DNA of 64,000 nt from an uncultured Clostridia bacterium. GTDB lineage: Bacteria; Bacillota; Clostridia; Christensenellales; Borkfalkiaceae. The stretch covers positions 102,762 through 166,761 of the forward strand of contig CASESJ010000005.1 in assembly GCA_949290575.1 (NCBI GenBank), written 5' to 3'. Below the pieces are notes generated by a model that ran no database searches, was not told the origin of the DNA, and saw only the letters and a list, made by a program, of their open reading frames with translations. Below are positions 50,019 to 59,125 of this stretch, piece by piece (the stretch's first letter is position 1; every line of letters starts with the position of its first letter). Both the position numbers and the translations under genes were made by a program.

Positions 50019-50588
50019 TCAACCTGTGGTTTCGTTTATATAAAGGTCGTTTGATGACAGAAAGTCCGAAAAATAGTCATAAATTCCGTCGGAAATAATT
50101 TTTGCCATGCGGTAGACCATATTCAGCCTGGTTGCCGAAAAGAGCGCGTAGTTGAAGAGCGATTTTTCCGCAACAATGCCCATAATCGAAGCATCGCCCA
50201 CTTTATTGAGGTTTTTCTGCGCGCCGCTGCCGGGTTTTAAGGCTTTTTCAGAAATTTTTATAAGTCCCACGTCCGCAGCGTTGCCCACGGCGGCGTCGAC
50301 GGCAATTACTGTGCTGTCGGGATGAGTTTTTGACAAAAAATTATTGATATATCTGACCTCGTGCGCTGTTATCGGCTTTGAAAGAGTGCCATAGACGTAA
50401 ACATTCAGCTTTTTCAGCCTTGATTTAAGCATCGTTCCGACCAGCGGTCCTAAGGAATCGCCCACCGATAAATCGCTGCCGATGCACAAAACGACAGGGG
50501 GCGCAGAACTTTTTTTGAGTATTTTTTTAAGCGCGGCATATGCGCCGTCCGAGGCAAGAGAGTTGTAAAGATTGAAAGAGTATGTCAA
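50019..50588 (-). CDS. yyaC: Spore protease YyaC family protein (DUF1256)
   Basis: A 189-residue protein: LCIGSDLSVGDSLGPLVGTML, KPITAHEVRYINNF, VIAVDAAVG and NKVGDASIMGIV are diagnostic of YyaC, a sporulation protein related in fold to hydrogenase-maturation and GPR-like proteases. In Bacillus it is encoded close to soj-spo0J, as here. It supports the inference that the organism forms spores. No partner gene follows. Confidence 0.92.
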   Translation of the reverse strand: MTYSFNLYNSLASDGAYAALKKILKKSSAPPVVLCIGSDLSVGDSLGPLVGTMLKSRLKKLNVYVYGTLSKPITAHEVRYINNFLSKTHPDSTVIAVDAAVGNAADVGLIKISEKALKPGSGAQKNLNKVGDASIMGIVAEKSLFNYALFSATRLNMVYRMAKIISDGIYDYFSDFLSSNDLYINETTG

Positions 50589-51040
50589 TTAAATCACCGC
50601 AAAATCAGATAAATTTGCATTCATCGTGCGAAAAATGTTATTGACAAAATTTATCAGCAATATTCAGTCAGAAACAAAAGATATTGCCGATAAATTGCAT
50701 ATACTGTGTCTGTGCAAAAAAATTTGCGAAAATTTTTATGGCGCATAAAAATTTTTGGCTTTGTCAACAACAAACTGAAGAGTTTCACGCACAGACAATC
50801 AAAAAACTATGGCAGAAACAAGGCGCAAAATGCATGCTCGGCGCAGAGAAAATCTGGTTGAATGTCGATAAAGTATGAACATATTTACAGAAATTATCGA
50901 CAATTTGCAATTTCAAAGGCTAAATACGGGCGTTTTGTTGATAAATTATATATAAATTATCAACAATGGAATAGTTTTGCACTTATTTTTATATAAATAA
51001 AATAGAAAAATATGGGCAAAAGCTCATTTTTGAGCACTTC

Positions 51041-51056
51041 AGTTTCACGTGAAACA
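51041..51056. promoter_or_regulatory. parS site 1 (15/16)
   Basis: AGTTTCACGTGAAACA differs from the Spo0J-binding consensus TGTTTCACGTGAAACA only at the first base. Confidence 0.85.
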
Positions 51057-51083
51057 ACAAAAAGTCAAAAAAATTTGGTGGGA

Positions 51084-51099
51084 TGTTTCCCGTGAAACG
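51084..51099. promoter_or_regulatory. parS-like site 2 (14/16)
   Basis: TGTTTCCCGTGAAACG, 43 bases after site 1. Confidence 0.65.
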
Positions 51100-51168
51100 A
51101 ATTTTGCCTTAAATTTGTATAAGCGCAAGCAAAAACTAACTCAAAAATAGTTAATGCAAACAAATTAA

Positions 51169-51184
51169 TATTTCACGTGGAACC
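51169..51184. promoter_or_regulatory. parS-like site 3 (13/16)
   Basis: TATTTCACGTGGAACC, keeps the TTTCACGTG half. Confidence 0.5.
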
Positions 51185-51258
51185 ATTGAGGACGGGTAAA
51201 AAACTGTCAAAAATATGTGTGAAAACCCGATAAAATTTGCGTGATACGCATAAAAAAT

Positions 51259-51288
51259 TTGCAAATTACTTGATATACTTTATATAAT
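51259..51288 (+). promoter_or_regulatory. ftsH promoter
   Basis: TTGCAA (51259-51264), 18-bp spacer, TATAAT (51283-51288). Confidence 0.6.
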
Positions 51289-51328
51289 ATGGTAAAATGA
51301 GTTTATCACAGGCAAAAATAAACTTTAA

Positions 51329-51346
51329 AAAGGTCTTAAGACCTTT
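51329..51346 (+). promoter_or_regulatory. 18-bp palindrome in the ftsH leader
   Basis: AAAGGTCTTAAGACCTTT, a perfect palindrome ending three bases before the CGAGG ribosome binding site of ftsH. As DNA it could be an operator; as RNA its tight hairpin would lie next to the ribosome site. Confidence 0.5.
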
Positions 51347-51360
51347 AACGAGGTATCAAT

Positions 51361-53361
51361 TTGAACAAAAAAAGCAGAATTGTCGTATGGGTGATTATCG
51401 CAATTATGGTCATTGCTGCCATTGCGATTATAATCACCACAACACTTAACGGCGGCGCAAAGAAAATCGGCTACGATGAATTTGTCCGCTACGTCAATTA
51501 CAATGCTTATACCGTCGAAGATAACCGCATTCTGGACGAGGCGGGCAACGAAATCACCGATAAAGATTACGCTATCGACGGCGAAGGGTACATTACCTAC
51601 AAGGGCGACCGTATCGAAAGTATTGTAAGAGTGCAATTTGACCAGTATCAGCTCAACGGCTACGTCATGCGCGGCGGAAAGGAAGTAAAAGCTTTCTACT
51701 GCTACGGACCGTCGTTCTATAACGCTCCTTCGACCGAAGGCGTGCTGCAGGTCTGGCTGAGCTACGGCGTCAGCGTTGAGTACACCAACCCCAACGCGGG
51801 CAGCGTCTGGTCGTCCGTATTCCAGTTTGTCATCATTCTTGTGCTGTGCGTCGTGTTCTGGCTGATTATCCGCTCAACCGCGGGCGGCGCAGGAAAAGCT
51901 ATGTCGTTCGCTAAGACAAAGGCGCGCGTTTCGACGAATATCAAAGTAAGATTTACTGACGTCGCAGGCGCAGAAGAAGAGAAGCTCGAGCTCGCAGAGG
52001 TAGTAGAATTCCTCAAGCAGCCCAAAAAATTCTCTGACTTAGGCGCAAGAATTCCCAAGGGCGTGCTGCTTGTCGGTCCTCCCGGAACGGGTAAAACGCT
52101 GTTTGCCAAAGCCGTTGCCGGCGAGGCGGGCGTGCCGTTCTTCTCTGTATCAGGTTCTGACTTCGTCGAAATGTACGTCGGTGTGGGTGCATCGCGTGTG
52201 CGCGACCTCTTCGATATGGCGAAGAAGAACCAGCCCTGCATAATCTTCATCGACGAAATCGACGCCGTGGGCAGGCACAGAGGCGCGGGTCTCGGCGGCG
52301 GCAACGATGAACGCGAACAGACTCTCAACCAGATACTCGTTCAGATGGACGGTTTCGAAAGCAACGAGGGCGTCATAGTCATGGCTGCAACCAACCGTGC
52401 CGACATCCTCGACCCCGCTTTAATGCGTCCCGGTCGTTTCGACAGACAGATTTTCGTCAACCTTCCCGACGTAAAGGGCAGGGAACAGATATTAAAGGTT
52501 CACGCGCGCAACAAACCTATGGCTCCGGACGTCAACTTCAAGACGGTTGCGAGAATTACCGCAGGTTTCTCGGGTGCAGACCTCGCTAACCTGCTCAACG
52601 AAGCAGCCATTCTCGCGGCGAGAGCAAACAAGCAGTTCATAGGCAATGCCGAGCTCTACGAGGGCGTAAACAAGGTTATAATGGGTCCTCAGAAGAAGAG
52701 CAGAGTTGTCACCGAAAGCGACAAACGCATCACGGCTTATCACGAGGCGGGACACGCAATTATAGCAAAACTTTGCGAGCACTGCGACCCCGTGCAGGAA
52801 GTTTCGATTATCCCTCGCGGCAATGCTGCGGGCTACACTATGACCCGTCCCGACAACGACGACGTGCATATGACCAAGAACAAAATTCTCGACTTCATCT
52901 GCATGGCTCTCGGCGGACGAGTGGCGGAAGAGCTCGTCATCAAGGATATAACGACTGGTGCGTCGAACGATATCGAACGCGTAACCGAAATGGCAAAGCG
53001 TATGATAACCGAGTGGGGCATGAGCGAAAAGCTCGGGCTTGTGACGTACGGCTCCAACTCCCAGACGGTATTCCTCGGCAAGGATATGGAAACGCATAAC
53101 ACCTATTCCGACGAGACGGCAAACATTATCGACGAGGAAATGCACAAGATTATTGAAGGCGCGCACGCACGCGCAACCAAATTCCTCACGGATAACAGGT
53201 CTGTTCTCGACAATATGGCGAGGGTTCTTATCGAACGCGAAACCATATATTCGGAGGAAGTCGACCTTCTGATGGAGGGCAAAGATTACAAAGAAGTGAT
53301 GGAGTACATGGATAAGCACGACAGCACTTCAAACGGCAATCCCTTCAAGAGATTTGAATAA
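51361..53361 (+). CDS. ftsH: ATP-dependent zinc metalloprotease FtsH
   Basis: A 666-residue membrane AAA+ protease. Membrane helices at about 8-30 and 150-173 flank the outer domain; the AAA domain has GPPGTGKT (Walker A), [13 protein letters not shown] (Walker B) and the second-region-of-homology arginines in RPGRFDRQ; the protease has HEAGHAI, with zinc-binding histidines and catalytic Glu. It degrades misfolded membrane proteins and regulators, and is needed for sporulation in Bacillus. The start is TTG at 51361 with GAGG seven bases upstream. Confidence 0.96.
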   Translation: MNKKSRIVVWVIIAIMVIAAIAIIITTTLNGGAKKIGYDEFVRYVNYNAYTVEDNRILDEAGNEITDKDYAIDGEGYITYKGDRIESIVRVQFDQYQLNGYVMRGGKEVKAFYCYGPSFYNAPSTEGVLQVWLSYGVSVEYTNPNAGSVWSSVFQFVIILVLCVVFWLIIRSTAGGAGKAMSFAKTKARVSTNIKVRFTDVAGAEEEKLELAEVVEFLKQPKKFSDLGARIPKGVLLVGPPGTGKTLFAKAVAGEAGVPFFSVSGSDFVEMYVGVGASRVRDLFDMAKKNQPCIIFIDEIDAVGRHRGAGLGGGNDEREQTLNQILVQMDGFESNEGVIVMAATNRADILDPALMRPGRFDRQIFVNLPDVKGREQILKVHARNKPMAPDVNFKTVARITAGFSGADLANLLNEAAILAARANKQFIGNAELYEGVNKVIMGPQKKSRVVTESDKRITAYHEAGHAIIAKLCEHCDPVQEVSIIPRGNAAGYTMTRPDNDDVHMTKNKILDFICMALGGRVAEELVIKDITTGASNDIERVTEMAKRMITEWGMSEKLGLVTYGSNSQTVFLGKDMETHNTYSDETANIIDEEMHKIIEGAHARATKFLTDNRSVLDNMARVLIERETIYSEEVDLLMEGKDYKEVMEYMDKHDSTSNGNPFKRFE

Positions 53362-53459
53362 TTTAACGGAATTTCCGCGGCGATATCCGCCGCGGAAACT
53401 GCCGTATTGTTAATCAGTTGTCTCCGTTTCCGCAAGCGTGAATGCGGCGGAAATGAAAA

Positions 53460-53475
53460 TGTTTCATGGGAAACA
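53460..53475. promoter_or_regulatory. parS-like site 4 (14/16)
   Basis: TGTTTCATGGGAAACA, between ftsH and soj, 90 bases before the soj start. Confidence 0.65.
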
Positions 53476-53564
53476 ATTGGCTAAAATCCCGCTTTAAGGC
53501 ATGAAAAACGCGTGTCGGAGAGGGGATAAAGTAAGTTTTTTAATTGCGAAAGCAGGAGAAAATT

Positions 53565-54326
53565 ATGGGAAAAGTTGTTTCGTTCACGAACAAAAAGGGC
53601 GGCGTGGGCAAGACCACTACGGTGGTCAACCTCGCGGCTTACTGTGCGGAACTGGGTAAGAAGGTACTTTTAATCGACCTCGACAGTCAGGGCAACGCGA
53701 CTACGGGTCTGGGATTTTCCAAGAGTGCCTTAAAGAAATCGGTCTACAGCGTGCTCATTGACGAGGAGAAGGTGTCCTCGAACATACTTCCGACCGAAGT
53801 TCCGCTTTTAGACATACTTCCGGCAAACGTCGATTTGTCCGGGGCAGAAGTCGACCTTGTGTACAAGCACAGCCGCGAGGCGATTTTGAAGAACGCCTTG
53901 AAGGAAGTCAAAAACAATTACGATTACATATTCATTGACTGCCCGCCCTCGCTGGGGCTGCTGACAATAAATGCATGGGTGGCTTCGGACAGCGTGCTCA
54001 TACCCCTTCAGAGCGAGTATTACGCCCTTGAGGGCGTCAGCCAGCTGATGAATACAATTTCGCTCGTAAAGCAGCATCTCAACCCCTCGCTCGTAATCGA
54101 GGGCGTCGTCATAACCATGTACGACGGCAGGGCGACAATCTCAAAACAGATTACCGCGGAGATTAAAAAGTTCTTCAAGACCAAGCTCTACGAGATAGTC
54201 ATTCCCCGCAACATAAGGCTGTCGGAAGCTCCCAGCCATGGCAAGCCCATTTCGCTCTACGACCCCAAGTGCGTCGGTGCGAGGGCGTATAAGGCTCTTG
54301 CCGAGGAGTTCCTGTCAAAACAGTAA
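53565..54326 (+). CDS. soj: Chromosome partition ATPase Soj (ParA)
   Basis: A 253-residue ParA ATPase: SFTNKKGGVGKTTTVVNLA (deviant Walker A with both lysines), LIDLDSQGNATTGL (Walker A'/switch I), DYIFIDCPPSLG (Walker B). I use the ATG at 53565, which has AGGAGAAAATT before it, not the in-frame ATG at 53544. It works with Spo0J at parS to move and organise the origin and affects DnaA activity. Confidence 0.95.
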   Translation: MGKVVSFTNKKGGVGKTTTVVNLAAYCAELGKKVLLIDLDSQGNATTGLGFSKSALKKSVYSVLIDEEKVSSNILPTEVPLLDILPANVDLSGAEVDLVYKHSREAILKNALKEVKNNYDYIFIDCPPSLGLLTINAWVASDSVLIPLQSEYYALEGVSQLMNTISLVKQHLNPSLVIEGVVITMYDGRATISKQITAEIKKFFKTKLYEIVIPRNIRLSEAPSHGKPISLYDPKCVGARAYKALAEEFLSKQ

Positions 54327-54797
54327 GCATTGAGCCTTGAAATTTGTAACGAAGGGCGAACGTGCTTAATTGAGTTGTATCAGACTTAATTCGGACCGAA
54401 CGCGCGGCGACGGGGATATCATATGCTGTACAAGTTTCGGCATAGAGCTTGTTGTCGGCATAGTCTCCTCGCGGAGTTTGCCGCACAGACAGGAGTTGCA
54501 TTTGTTCGGAGAAATGCTGCAATAAATCTGCATTCTTATAAAAGAGCGGAGAGAAGATGCGTTTTTTCCGAAGCGGAGTAACCGAAGAGCGAGAAAAACA
54601 GACTTTTGCGGCGCGCAGGGCATTTTGCATATTTTCAGGTCGCGAAAGAGAGTAAAAAATCAGGCAAAAAAACAGAAATTCAGACAAATCGCCGGAGCAG
54701 GGCGCAAAGTGTCTCAGATAATACAAAAATAAACCCTTTTCGTCGATAAATCGGCGAGCAAGTGTGGCAGGAAAAAGCTGCGCGAAGGAGATGAAAA
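54327..54797. other. Gene-free gap between soj and spo0J
   Basis: 471 bases. No gene with convincing codon use, no hairpin terminator. soj and spo0J usually abut, so an insertion or a lost gene is possible, but I recognise nothing in the residue. Confidence 0.45.
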
Positions 54798-55724
54798 ATG
54801 GCAAAGGAAAACGGAAAAGGACTGGGCAAAGGATTAGAGGCGTTGTTCGAAGAGACGGGAACGGCATTCAGCAACGTATATGAAGGGCGTTCGGCACTCG
54901 CATCCTATACAGAGGAGGAGAGGAAGAACGCGTCGGAACTCAGACTTTCTCAGATATACGCAAACAGCAATCAGCCGCGTAAGAATTTCGACGAGCAGTC
55001 AATGCGCGAGCTCGCCGATTCAATAAAAAAGCACGGCGTCATAATGCCGATAGTCGTCAACGACGACGGAAACGGCAAATATATGGTAATCGCGGGCGAA
55101 AGACGTTTCCGCGCTGCCAAGATGGCGGGGCTTGAAACCATACCGGTCGTCATACGCACATACAGCGAGCGTCAGATTAAGGAAATATCGCTTATCGAAA
55201 ACCTCCAGCGCGAGGACCTCAACCCGATAGAAGCGGCGAGCGCAATGAAACAGCTCATGATAGACTATAAACTCACGCAGGACGAACTTGCAGAGCGCAT
55301 AGGAAAATCTCGTCCCGCGGTAGCAAATACGCTGCGTCTGCTTTCGCTCACGCCCGAAGTTACCTCGCTTGTGGCAGAGGGCAAGCTTTCGGCGGGACAT
55401 GCGAGAACGCTCGTCCCCCTTGCGGCAGAAGACCAGATATCATTCGCAACCGACGCCATAAAGAGCGGAATGTCCGTCAGAGAGCTCGAAAAGAAGGTTC
55501 GCGCCTACAACATATCGCCCGAAGTGCTGGACGAACGCAAGAAAAAGAAGCGCGCCATAGCGTCTGTCGAGCTCAAGGACCTCGTAGAACGCATGCGCTT
55601 CGCTTTCCGCACCAAAGTCAGCCTTATAGGCAACGACAAGAAGGGCAGGATATACATAGATTACTATTCCCGTGACGATCTTGACAGAATATCCGAAATT
55701 CTCGACATTATCGGCAAACAATAA
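54798..55724 (+). CDS. spo0J: Chromosome partitioning protein Spo0J (ParB)
   Basis: A 308-residue ParB. N-terminal KGLGKGLEALF binds Soj; NPR-like NQPRKNFDEQSM and GERRFRAAKMAGL are ParB boxes that bind and cleave CTP; the helix-turn-helix (DELAERIGKSRPAVANTLRLL) reads parS; the C-terminus dimerises. AAGGAGATG precedes the ATG. Its target sites are the parS copies between 51.0 and 57.4 kb. Confidence 0.95.
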   Translation: MAKENGKGLGKGLEALFEETGTAFSNVYEGRSALASYTEEERKNASELRLSQIYANSNQPRKNFDEQSMRELADSIKKHGVIMPIVVNDDGNGKYMVIAGERRFRAAKMAGLETIPVVIRTYSERQIKEISLIENLQREDLNPIEAASAMKQLMIDYKLTQDELAERIGKSRPAVANTLRLLSLTPEVTSLVAEGKLSAGHARTLVPLAAEDQISFATDAIKSGMSVRELEKKVRAYNISPEVLDERKKKKRAIASVELKDLVERMRFAFRTKVSLIGNDKKGRIYIDYYSRDDLDRISEILDIIGKQ

Positions 55725-55858
55725 TAAAAACCGCACTTTTTTCCGAACTTTACCCAAAAATCGCACAAAATCGCTCAAACTGCTACATAAATAGTGCGAA
55801 TATTGTAAGAAATGTAAGAAAAGTAAGGAATTTTATTATATAAACGGAGTATTTTTAC

Positions 55859-55889
55859 AAAAGCGCTATGCAAATGCAGGCGCTTTTAT
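55859..55889 (+). terminator. Hairpin after spo0J
   Basis: AAAAGCGC / GCGCTTTT stem, 15-base loop, followed by ATCATAATAA; ten bases before the next ATG. It may end spo0J mRNA in part or fold in the next gene's leader. Confidence 0.45.
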
Positions 55890-55898
55890 CATAATAAT

Positions 55899-57314
55899 AT
55901 GAATATTGAATTCAAAACGCTGACATTAAACGATATTATAGCCATGAAGCCGTACTTTTCGTCATGCAAGTGGCTTCTGAGCGATTATTCCGCCGCTTTC
56001 AAGTTTATGTGGCAGAAACATTTTGCCATACAGTTTGCATACGTCTGCGACTGCGTGGTCTTTCGGGAAATCTACCAGGGCAGAACGTATTTTCATTTCC
56101 CCATGGAGCTTGAGGAGGGAAATGCGAGTAAGGCTGTAGACGTTGTAGAGGACTATTGCCGCGAAAAGAATATACGCATTCACTTTACCTGTGTTCCACG
56201 TGAAAAAATGGACTGTATGCTCGACAGGTACGGCATGGAAATGAGGATAACCAACCACAGAAGGTGGAGGGACTACCTGTATAATGCCGAAGATTTTATA
56301 AATTATCCCGGAAAAAAGTTTTCTGGACAGCGAAATCACGTAAATAAGTTCAGAAGACTGTTCCCGCAGTACAAATTTCTGCAGCTCTGCGGCGACGACA
56401 GGGCTATTATTCACGATTTTCTCAAAAAATACGAAATACGTCAGCTCTCAAAGGGCACGGTAATCGCCAAAGAGGAGTTGGAGAGCGTGTATGACCTGCT
56501 GCCGTATATTGACGAGCTCAATCTGCTTGTCGGTGCGATAGAGGTTGACGGCGAGATAATAGCGGTATCTATGGGTGAAAAGTGCGGCGACCAGCTCATA
56601 GTGCATGTCGAAAAGGCTCTGACGGGCTATGACGGAGTTTATCCCGTAATGGCAAGCGAATTTGCCGCGCATTTCGCGCGTGATGTAAAATATATCAATC
56701 GCGAGGACGACGCGGGCGACCCCGGACTCAGAAAGAGCAAATTACAGTATAATCCCGTGCGCCTTATCGAAAAATATGATATATTTCCGCGCAGAATAAT
56801 TGACCGCGTCTCTCATTTACCTTTGCTTGCGACCACTCGCCTTACTATAAAGGAAATCACGGACGTGGATGCGCTCGGCTTTTTTAAACTTGAATACGAC
56901 GCCGACAGAAACAAATATTGGGGATACAACTGGCGCGAACATTTCGACGGCGAACCCACAGCCGACTATTTTATGCAGGCAATGAGGGAAGATTTTAAAA
57001 ACCGTGACGAAATGCCTATGGGCATATACCTCGGACCTACGTTTATCGGCGAGGTGGTGCTGCACAATTTCGGCTATCGCGGCGATTGCGAAGTGGGGGT
57101 AAGGCTGCTTCCCGAGTTCGAAGGTCAGGGCTATGCCAAAGAGGCTGTTCTGGGTGCTATGCACTATGCCTTTTTCGAGCTCAATGTCGAAACCGTCAGG
57201 GCAAAGTGCTTCAAGCAGAATATCCGCAGCAAAAATATGCTCTTGTCCTGCGGACTTCGTCCCTGCGGCGAGGACGACACCTTTTACTACTTCAGAAAGA
57301 CTGCCGCAATGTAA
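55899..57314 (+). CDS. DUF2156 (phosphatidylglycerol-lysyltransferase-like) domain fused to a GNAT domain
   Basis: A 471-residue protein. Residues about 1-300 are a DUF2156/LPG_synthase_C domain (KKFSGQRNHVNKFRR, EFAAHFARDVKYINREDDAGDPGLRKSK), the aminoacyl-transferring part of MprF-like enzymes but without membrane helices. Residues about 315-468 form a RimJ/RimL-type GNAT domain (TRLTIKEITDVDALGFFKLEYD, VGVRLLPEFEGQGYAKEAVLGAMHYAF, FKQNIRSKNMLLSCGLRPCG). Both halves have acyl-transferase folds, so a two-step amino-acyl or acetyl transfer is plausible, substrate unknown. No ribosome binding site is obvious before the ATG. A parS-like site is embedded at 56192. Confidence 0.82.
   Translation: MNIEFKTLTLNDIIAMKPYFSSCKWLLSDYSAAFKFMWQKHFAIQFAYVCDCVVFREIYQGRTYFHFPMELEEGNASKAVDVVEDYCREKNIRIHFTCVPREKMDCMLDRYGMEMRITNHRRWRDYLYNAEDFINYPGKKFSGQRNHVNKFRRLFPQYKFLQLCGDDRAIIHDFLKKYEIRQLSKGTVIAKEELESVYDLLPYIDELNLLVGAIEVDGEIIAVSMGEKCGDQLIVHVEKALTGYDGVYPVMASEFAAHFARDVKYINREDDAGDPGLRKSKLQYNPVRLIEKYDIFPRRIIDRVSHLPLLATTRLTIKEITDVDALGFFKLEYDADRNKYWGYNWREHFDGEPTADYFMQAMREDFKNRDEMPMGIYLGPTFIGEVVLHNFGYRGDCEVGVRLLPEFEGQGYAKEAVLGAMHYAFFELNVETVRAKCFKQNIRSKNMLLSCGLRPCGEDDTFYYFRKTAAM
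56192..56207. promoter_or_regulatory. parS-like site 5 (14/16), inside a gene
   Basis: TGTTCCACGTGAAAAA within the DUF2156-GNAT coding region. Confidence 0.55.
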
Positions 57315-57330
57315 TGTTTCACGTGTAATA
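57315..57330. promoter_or_regulatory. parS-like site 6 (14/16)
   Basis: TGTTTCACGTGTAATA, directly after the stop codon of the DUF2156-GNAT gene. Confidence 0.6.
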
Positions 57331-57355
57331 TAAAGTTTGTTCTGTAAATTAAAAA

Positions 57356-57390
57356 GCCCCGCCGCCGCGAAAATTTCGCGGCGGCGGGGC
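57356..57390 (+). terminator. Terminator of the DUF2156-GNAT gene
   Basis: 15-bp stem GCCCCGCCGCCGCGA / TCGCGGCGGCGGGGC, then GTCTTTTT. Confidence 0.8.
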
Positions 57391-57460
57391 GTCTTTTTGC
57401 GTTTTATTGTATAATTTTAACTGCTTATTCAGGCTGAAACTGCGGTTAAAGCTACTGCTT

Positions 57461-58072
57461 TCAGAGTTTTCTGACTATTGCGAACAGGTCGCGCGTGCCG
57501 GATGTTTCTTCTTTGAAATTTGTCTCGATTTGCACAATTTCGAAGGCATTTTTCCTCAATAATTCTGTCAGTCTGCCCTCATCCAGAGCGGCGTAATAAA
57601 ACTTTTCCCCGAACATTTCCCCCTCGCAGGTATCTGTTCGGTTGCCGTGGGTGAACAAAAAATAGCCTCCGCTCTTTAAAAGTGTAGTTGCCTTTTTGTA
57701 GATTTCAGACTGTCTGTCAACGGGTATGTGCCACAGGCTGTCAAAGGCTATGATGGCGTCGAACTGCTCGGCATTTTGGTAAGACAAAAAGTCGCACTGC
57801 TCGAAATCTGCGTTTTGAAGGTTCAGAAGGCGCGCCTTTTCAATCATTTTTTCAGATATGTCTATGCCTTTAACCAAGTATCCGTTGTCTGAAAGATATT
57901 TATCTATCGGGTAACCCGTGCCGCAGCCGACGTCGAGTATTTTCGCGTTCGGCTTAAGCATTCGGCAGAATTTTATTATGCATTCGTTCATGGGCAGTTG
58001 ACTGCGCACGCTCTGCCATTTTTCGCTTATTTTGTCGTATGCGTCGGCATTTTTTAAAGTAAATTCGTCCAT
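57461..58072 (-). CDS. Class I SAM-dependent methyltransferase
   Basis: A 203-residue methyltransferase of the UbiE/Tam type: ILDVGCGTGYPIDKYL (SAM loop), VKGIDISEKMIEKAR (motif II acid), FDAIIAFDSLWHIP (motif IV) and LLKSGGYFLFTHG. The substrate is not evident; the family often acts on small molecules. Its frame and GC content fit the core genome. It converges with the DUF2156-GNAT gene. Confidence 0.85.
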   Translation of the reverse strand: MDEFTLKNADAYDKISEKWQSVRSQLPMNECIIKFCRMLKPNAKILDVGCGTGYPIDKYLSDNGYLVKGIDISEKMIEKARLLNLQNADFEQCDFLSYQNAEQFDAIIAFDSLWHIPVDRQSEIYKKATTLLKSGGYFLFTHGNRTDTCEGEMFGEKFYYAALDEGRLTELLRKNAFEIVQIETNFKEETSGTRDLFAIVRKL

Positions 58073-58330
58073 ATCTCTATTTTACAGCATTGTCAGCATT
58101 ATTGCAACCGTCTTTTAAAAAACGAGTAAACGCTTAAAAATTTCCTGCTTGTCCGCACGGCGAACGCATTACGTTCGTTGACGGACAGTGGCAGTATTGA
58201 CATTGCGCAGCCATAAGTGATAAAATATTTCTGTCAAAGAAATATAATTTATTCCGTTGTTTGCTCAGAATTTGCAATTGCAGTTAGTTTGATTGATATT
58301 GAACAAATAATTTTTATTCAGGTAATACTT

Positions 58331-58663
58331 ATGTTAAATACTATAGAAATTTTTATATCCAAATGTTTTGATAAAAATATAAAATATGAATTAGTTTCTC
58401 CATATGAGTATGCAAAGAAATTGAAACAAAAATTTTCACAAAACAAATCGCTTTGGTATAAATCTGTTATTCCCGCAGAGAAAGCCGAGGAGTTAATACA
58501 AACAACGAATAATGATTATTCTGAGATTTGGGAAACACATTGCGATTGTTGCTTTAAAGTGATTAACAAAAACACGAGTGAAAGGTGTTATGCTTCACAA
58601 GACCGCTTGTCATGGTTATGTGAAAGCTGTTATAATAAAATAGTCAGCACATTAAATTTATGA
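58331..58663 (+). CDS. Small cysteine-cluster protein of an AT-rich island
   Basis: Not recognised. From the ATG at 58331 (AGGTAATACTT before it) the protein has 110 residues; the frame is open from 58217, but the upstream part is hydrophobic and ends in no clear start. THCDCCFKVINKN and SWLCESCYNKI make a CxxC...CxxC pair that could bind zinc. The gene is much more AT-rich than its neighbours and lies next to the RHS remnant, so it may belong to that toxin-immunity island, e.g. as an immunity protein. Confidence 0.5.
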   Translation: MLNTIEIFISKCFDKNIKYELVSPYEYAKKLKQKFSQNKSLWYKSVIPAEKAEELIQTTNNDYSEIWETHCDCCFKVINKNTSERCYASQDRLSWLCESCYNKIVSTLNL

Positions 58664-58780
58664 ATTTAACTTGCGGCTATCAGCAAAGCAACTACTGATT
58701 TGTCGCATTATAAGAGCAAATAATTTATTCTATGATACAGAACTGACTTGTATTATTTAAATAACATTTATTACTAACCC

Positions 58781-59110
58781 GAAGTTGGTCGTTTCATCTC
58801 GCGTGACAGCATAGAATACGCCAACCCCGAAACCATCAACGGTCTCAACCTTTACGCCTACTGCAGCAATAATCCTGTGATGGGATATTATTCGACAGGC
58901 ACTACGGAGTAGTGGGAATGGCTGATTGGTGCGATAATTGGATTTTCTGCAGGATTTATATATTCAGCAATATCATCTACGCAATTTATTAAAGATTTGA
59001 AACAAGGTTTTTACCAGGGTGTTAATCAAATCATTAATGATATCGGCAGGGTTATACAGGATGTAGGTAATGCCATAAACAGCTTCTTCAATTGGCTGTT
59101 TAGCTGGTAA
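58781..59110 (+). pseudogene. Remnant of an RHS-repeat protein, core end plus variable tip
   Basis: The frame reads EVGRFISRDSIEYANPETIN, then GLNLYAYCSNNPVMGYYSTGTTE, the RHS-associated core (consensus GRFISRDPIEY...GLNLYAYCxNNPVxyvDPTG), is broken by a TAG at 58910-58912 where a Trp (TGG) is expected, and resumes in frame as WEWLIGAIIGFSAGF and on to TAA at 59108. A TAA just upstream (58775-58777) and the lack of any further RHS repeats show that only the 3' end remains. The tip after the core is about 65 residues, amphipathic and helical; such tips are toxins in polymorphic toxin systems. AT-content rises after the core. Confidence 0.8.
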
Positions 59111-59125
59111 AACAGGAGGACTGAA

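Larger units (their letters stand above)
50589..51360. other. Putative replication origin, part 2, with parS cluster
   Basis: A 772-base AT-rich region without genes. DnaA-box-like nonamers: TGTCGATAA 50863-50871, TTATCGACA 50894-50902, TGTTGATAA 50936-50944 and TTATCAACA 50957-50965, two pairs of opposite direction within 103 bases, followed by AT-rich DNA. Three parS-like sites and the ftsH promoter follow. Confidence 0.6.

Noticed and set aside
50684..50878. 64-codon reading frame in the second origin-like region
   Set aside because: No ribosome binding site, Lys/Gln-rich AT-driven composition, and it runs through a DnaA-box-like site.
50929..50940. GCGTTTTGTTGA, a near match to the ECF upstream block
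   Set aside because: The second block ATTGTT is not found nine bases on in the matching direction, and no gene follows in that direction.
54199..54867. Minus-strand 222-codon reading frame across the soj-spo0J gap
   Set aside because: It overlaps the 3' end of soj and the 5' end of spo0J, has no ribosome site and no family resemblance.
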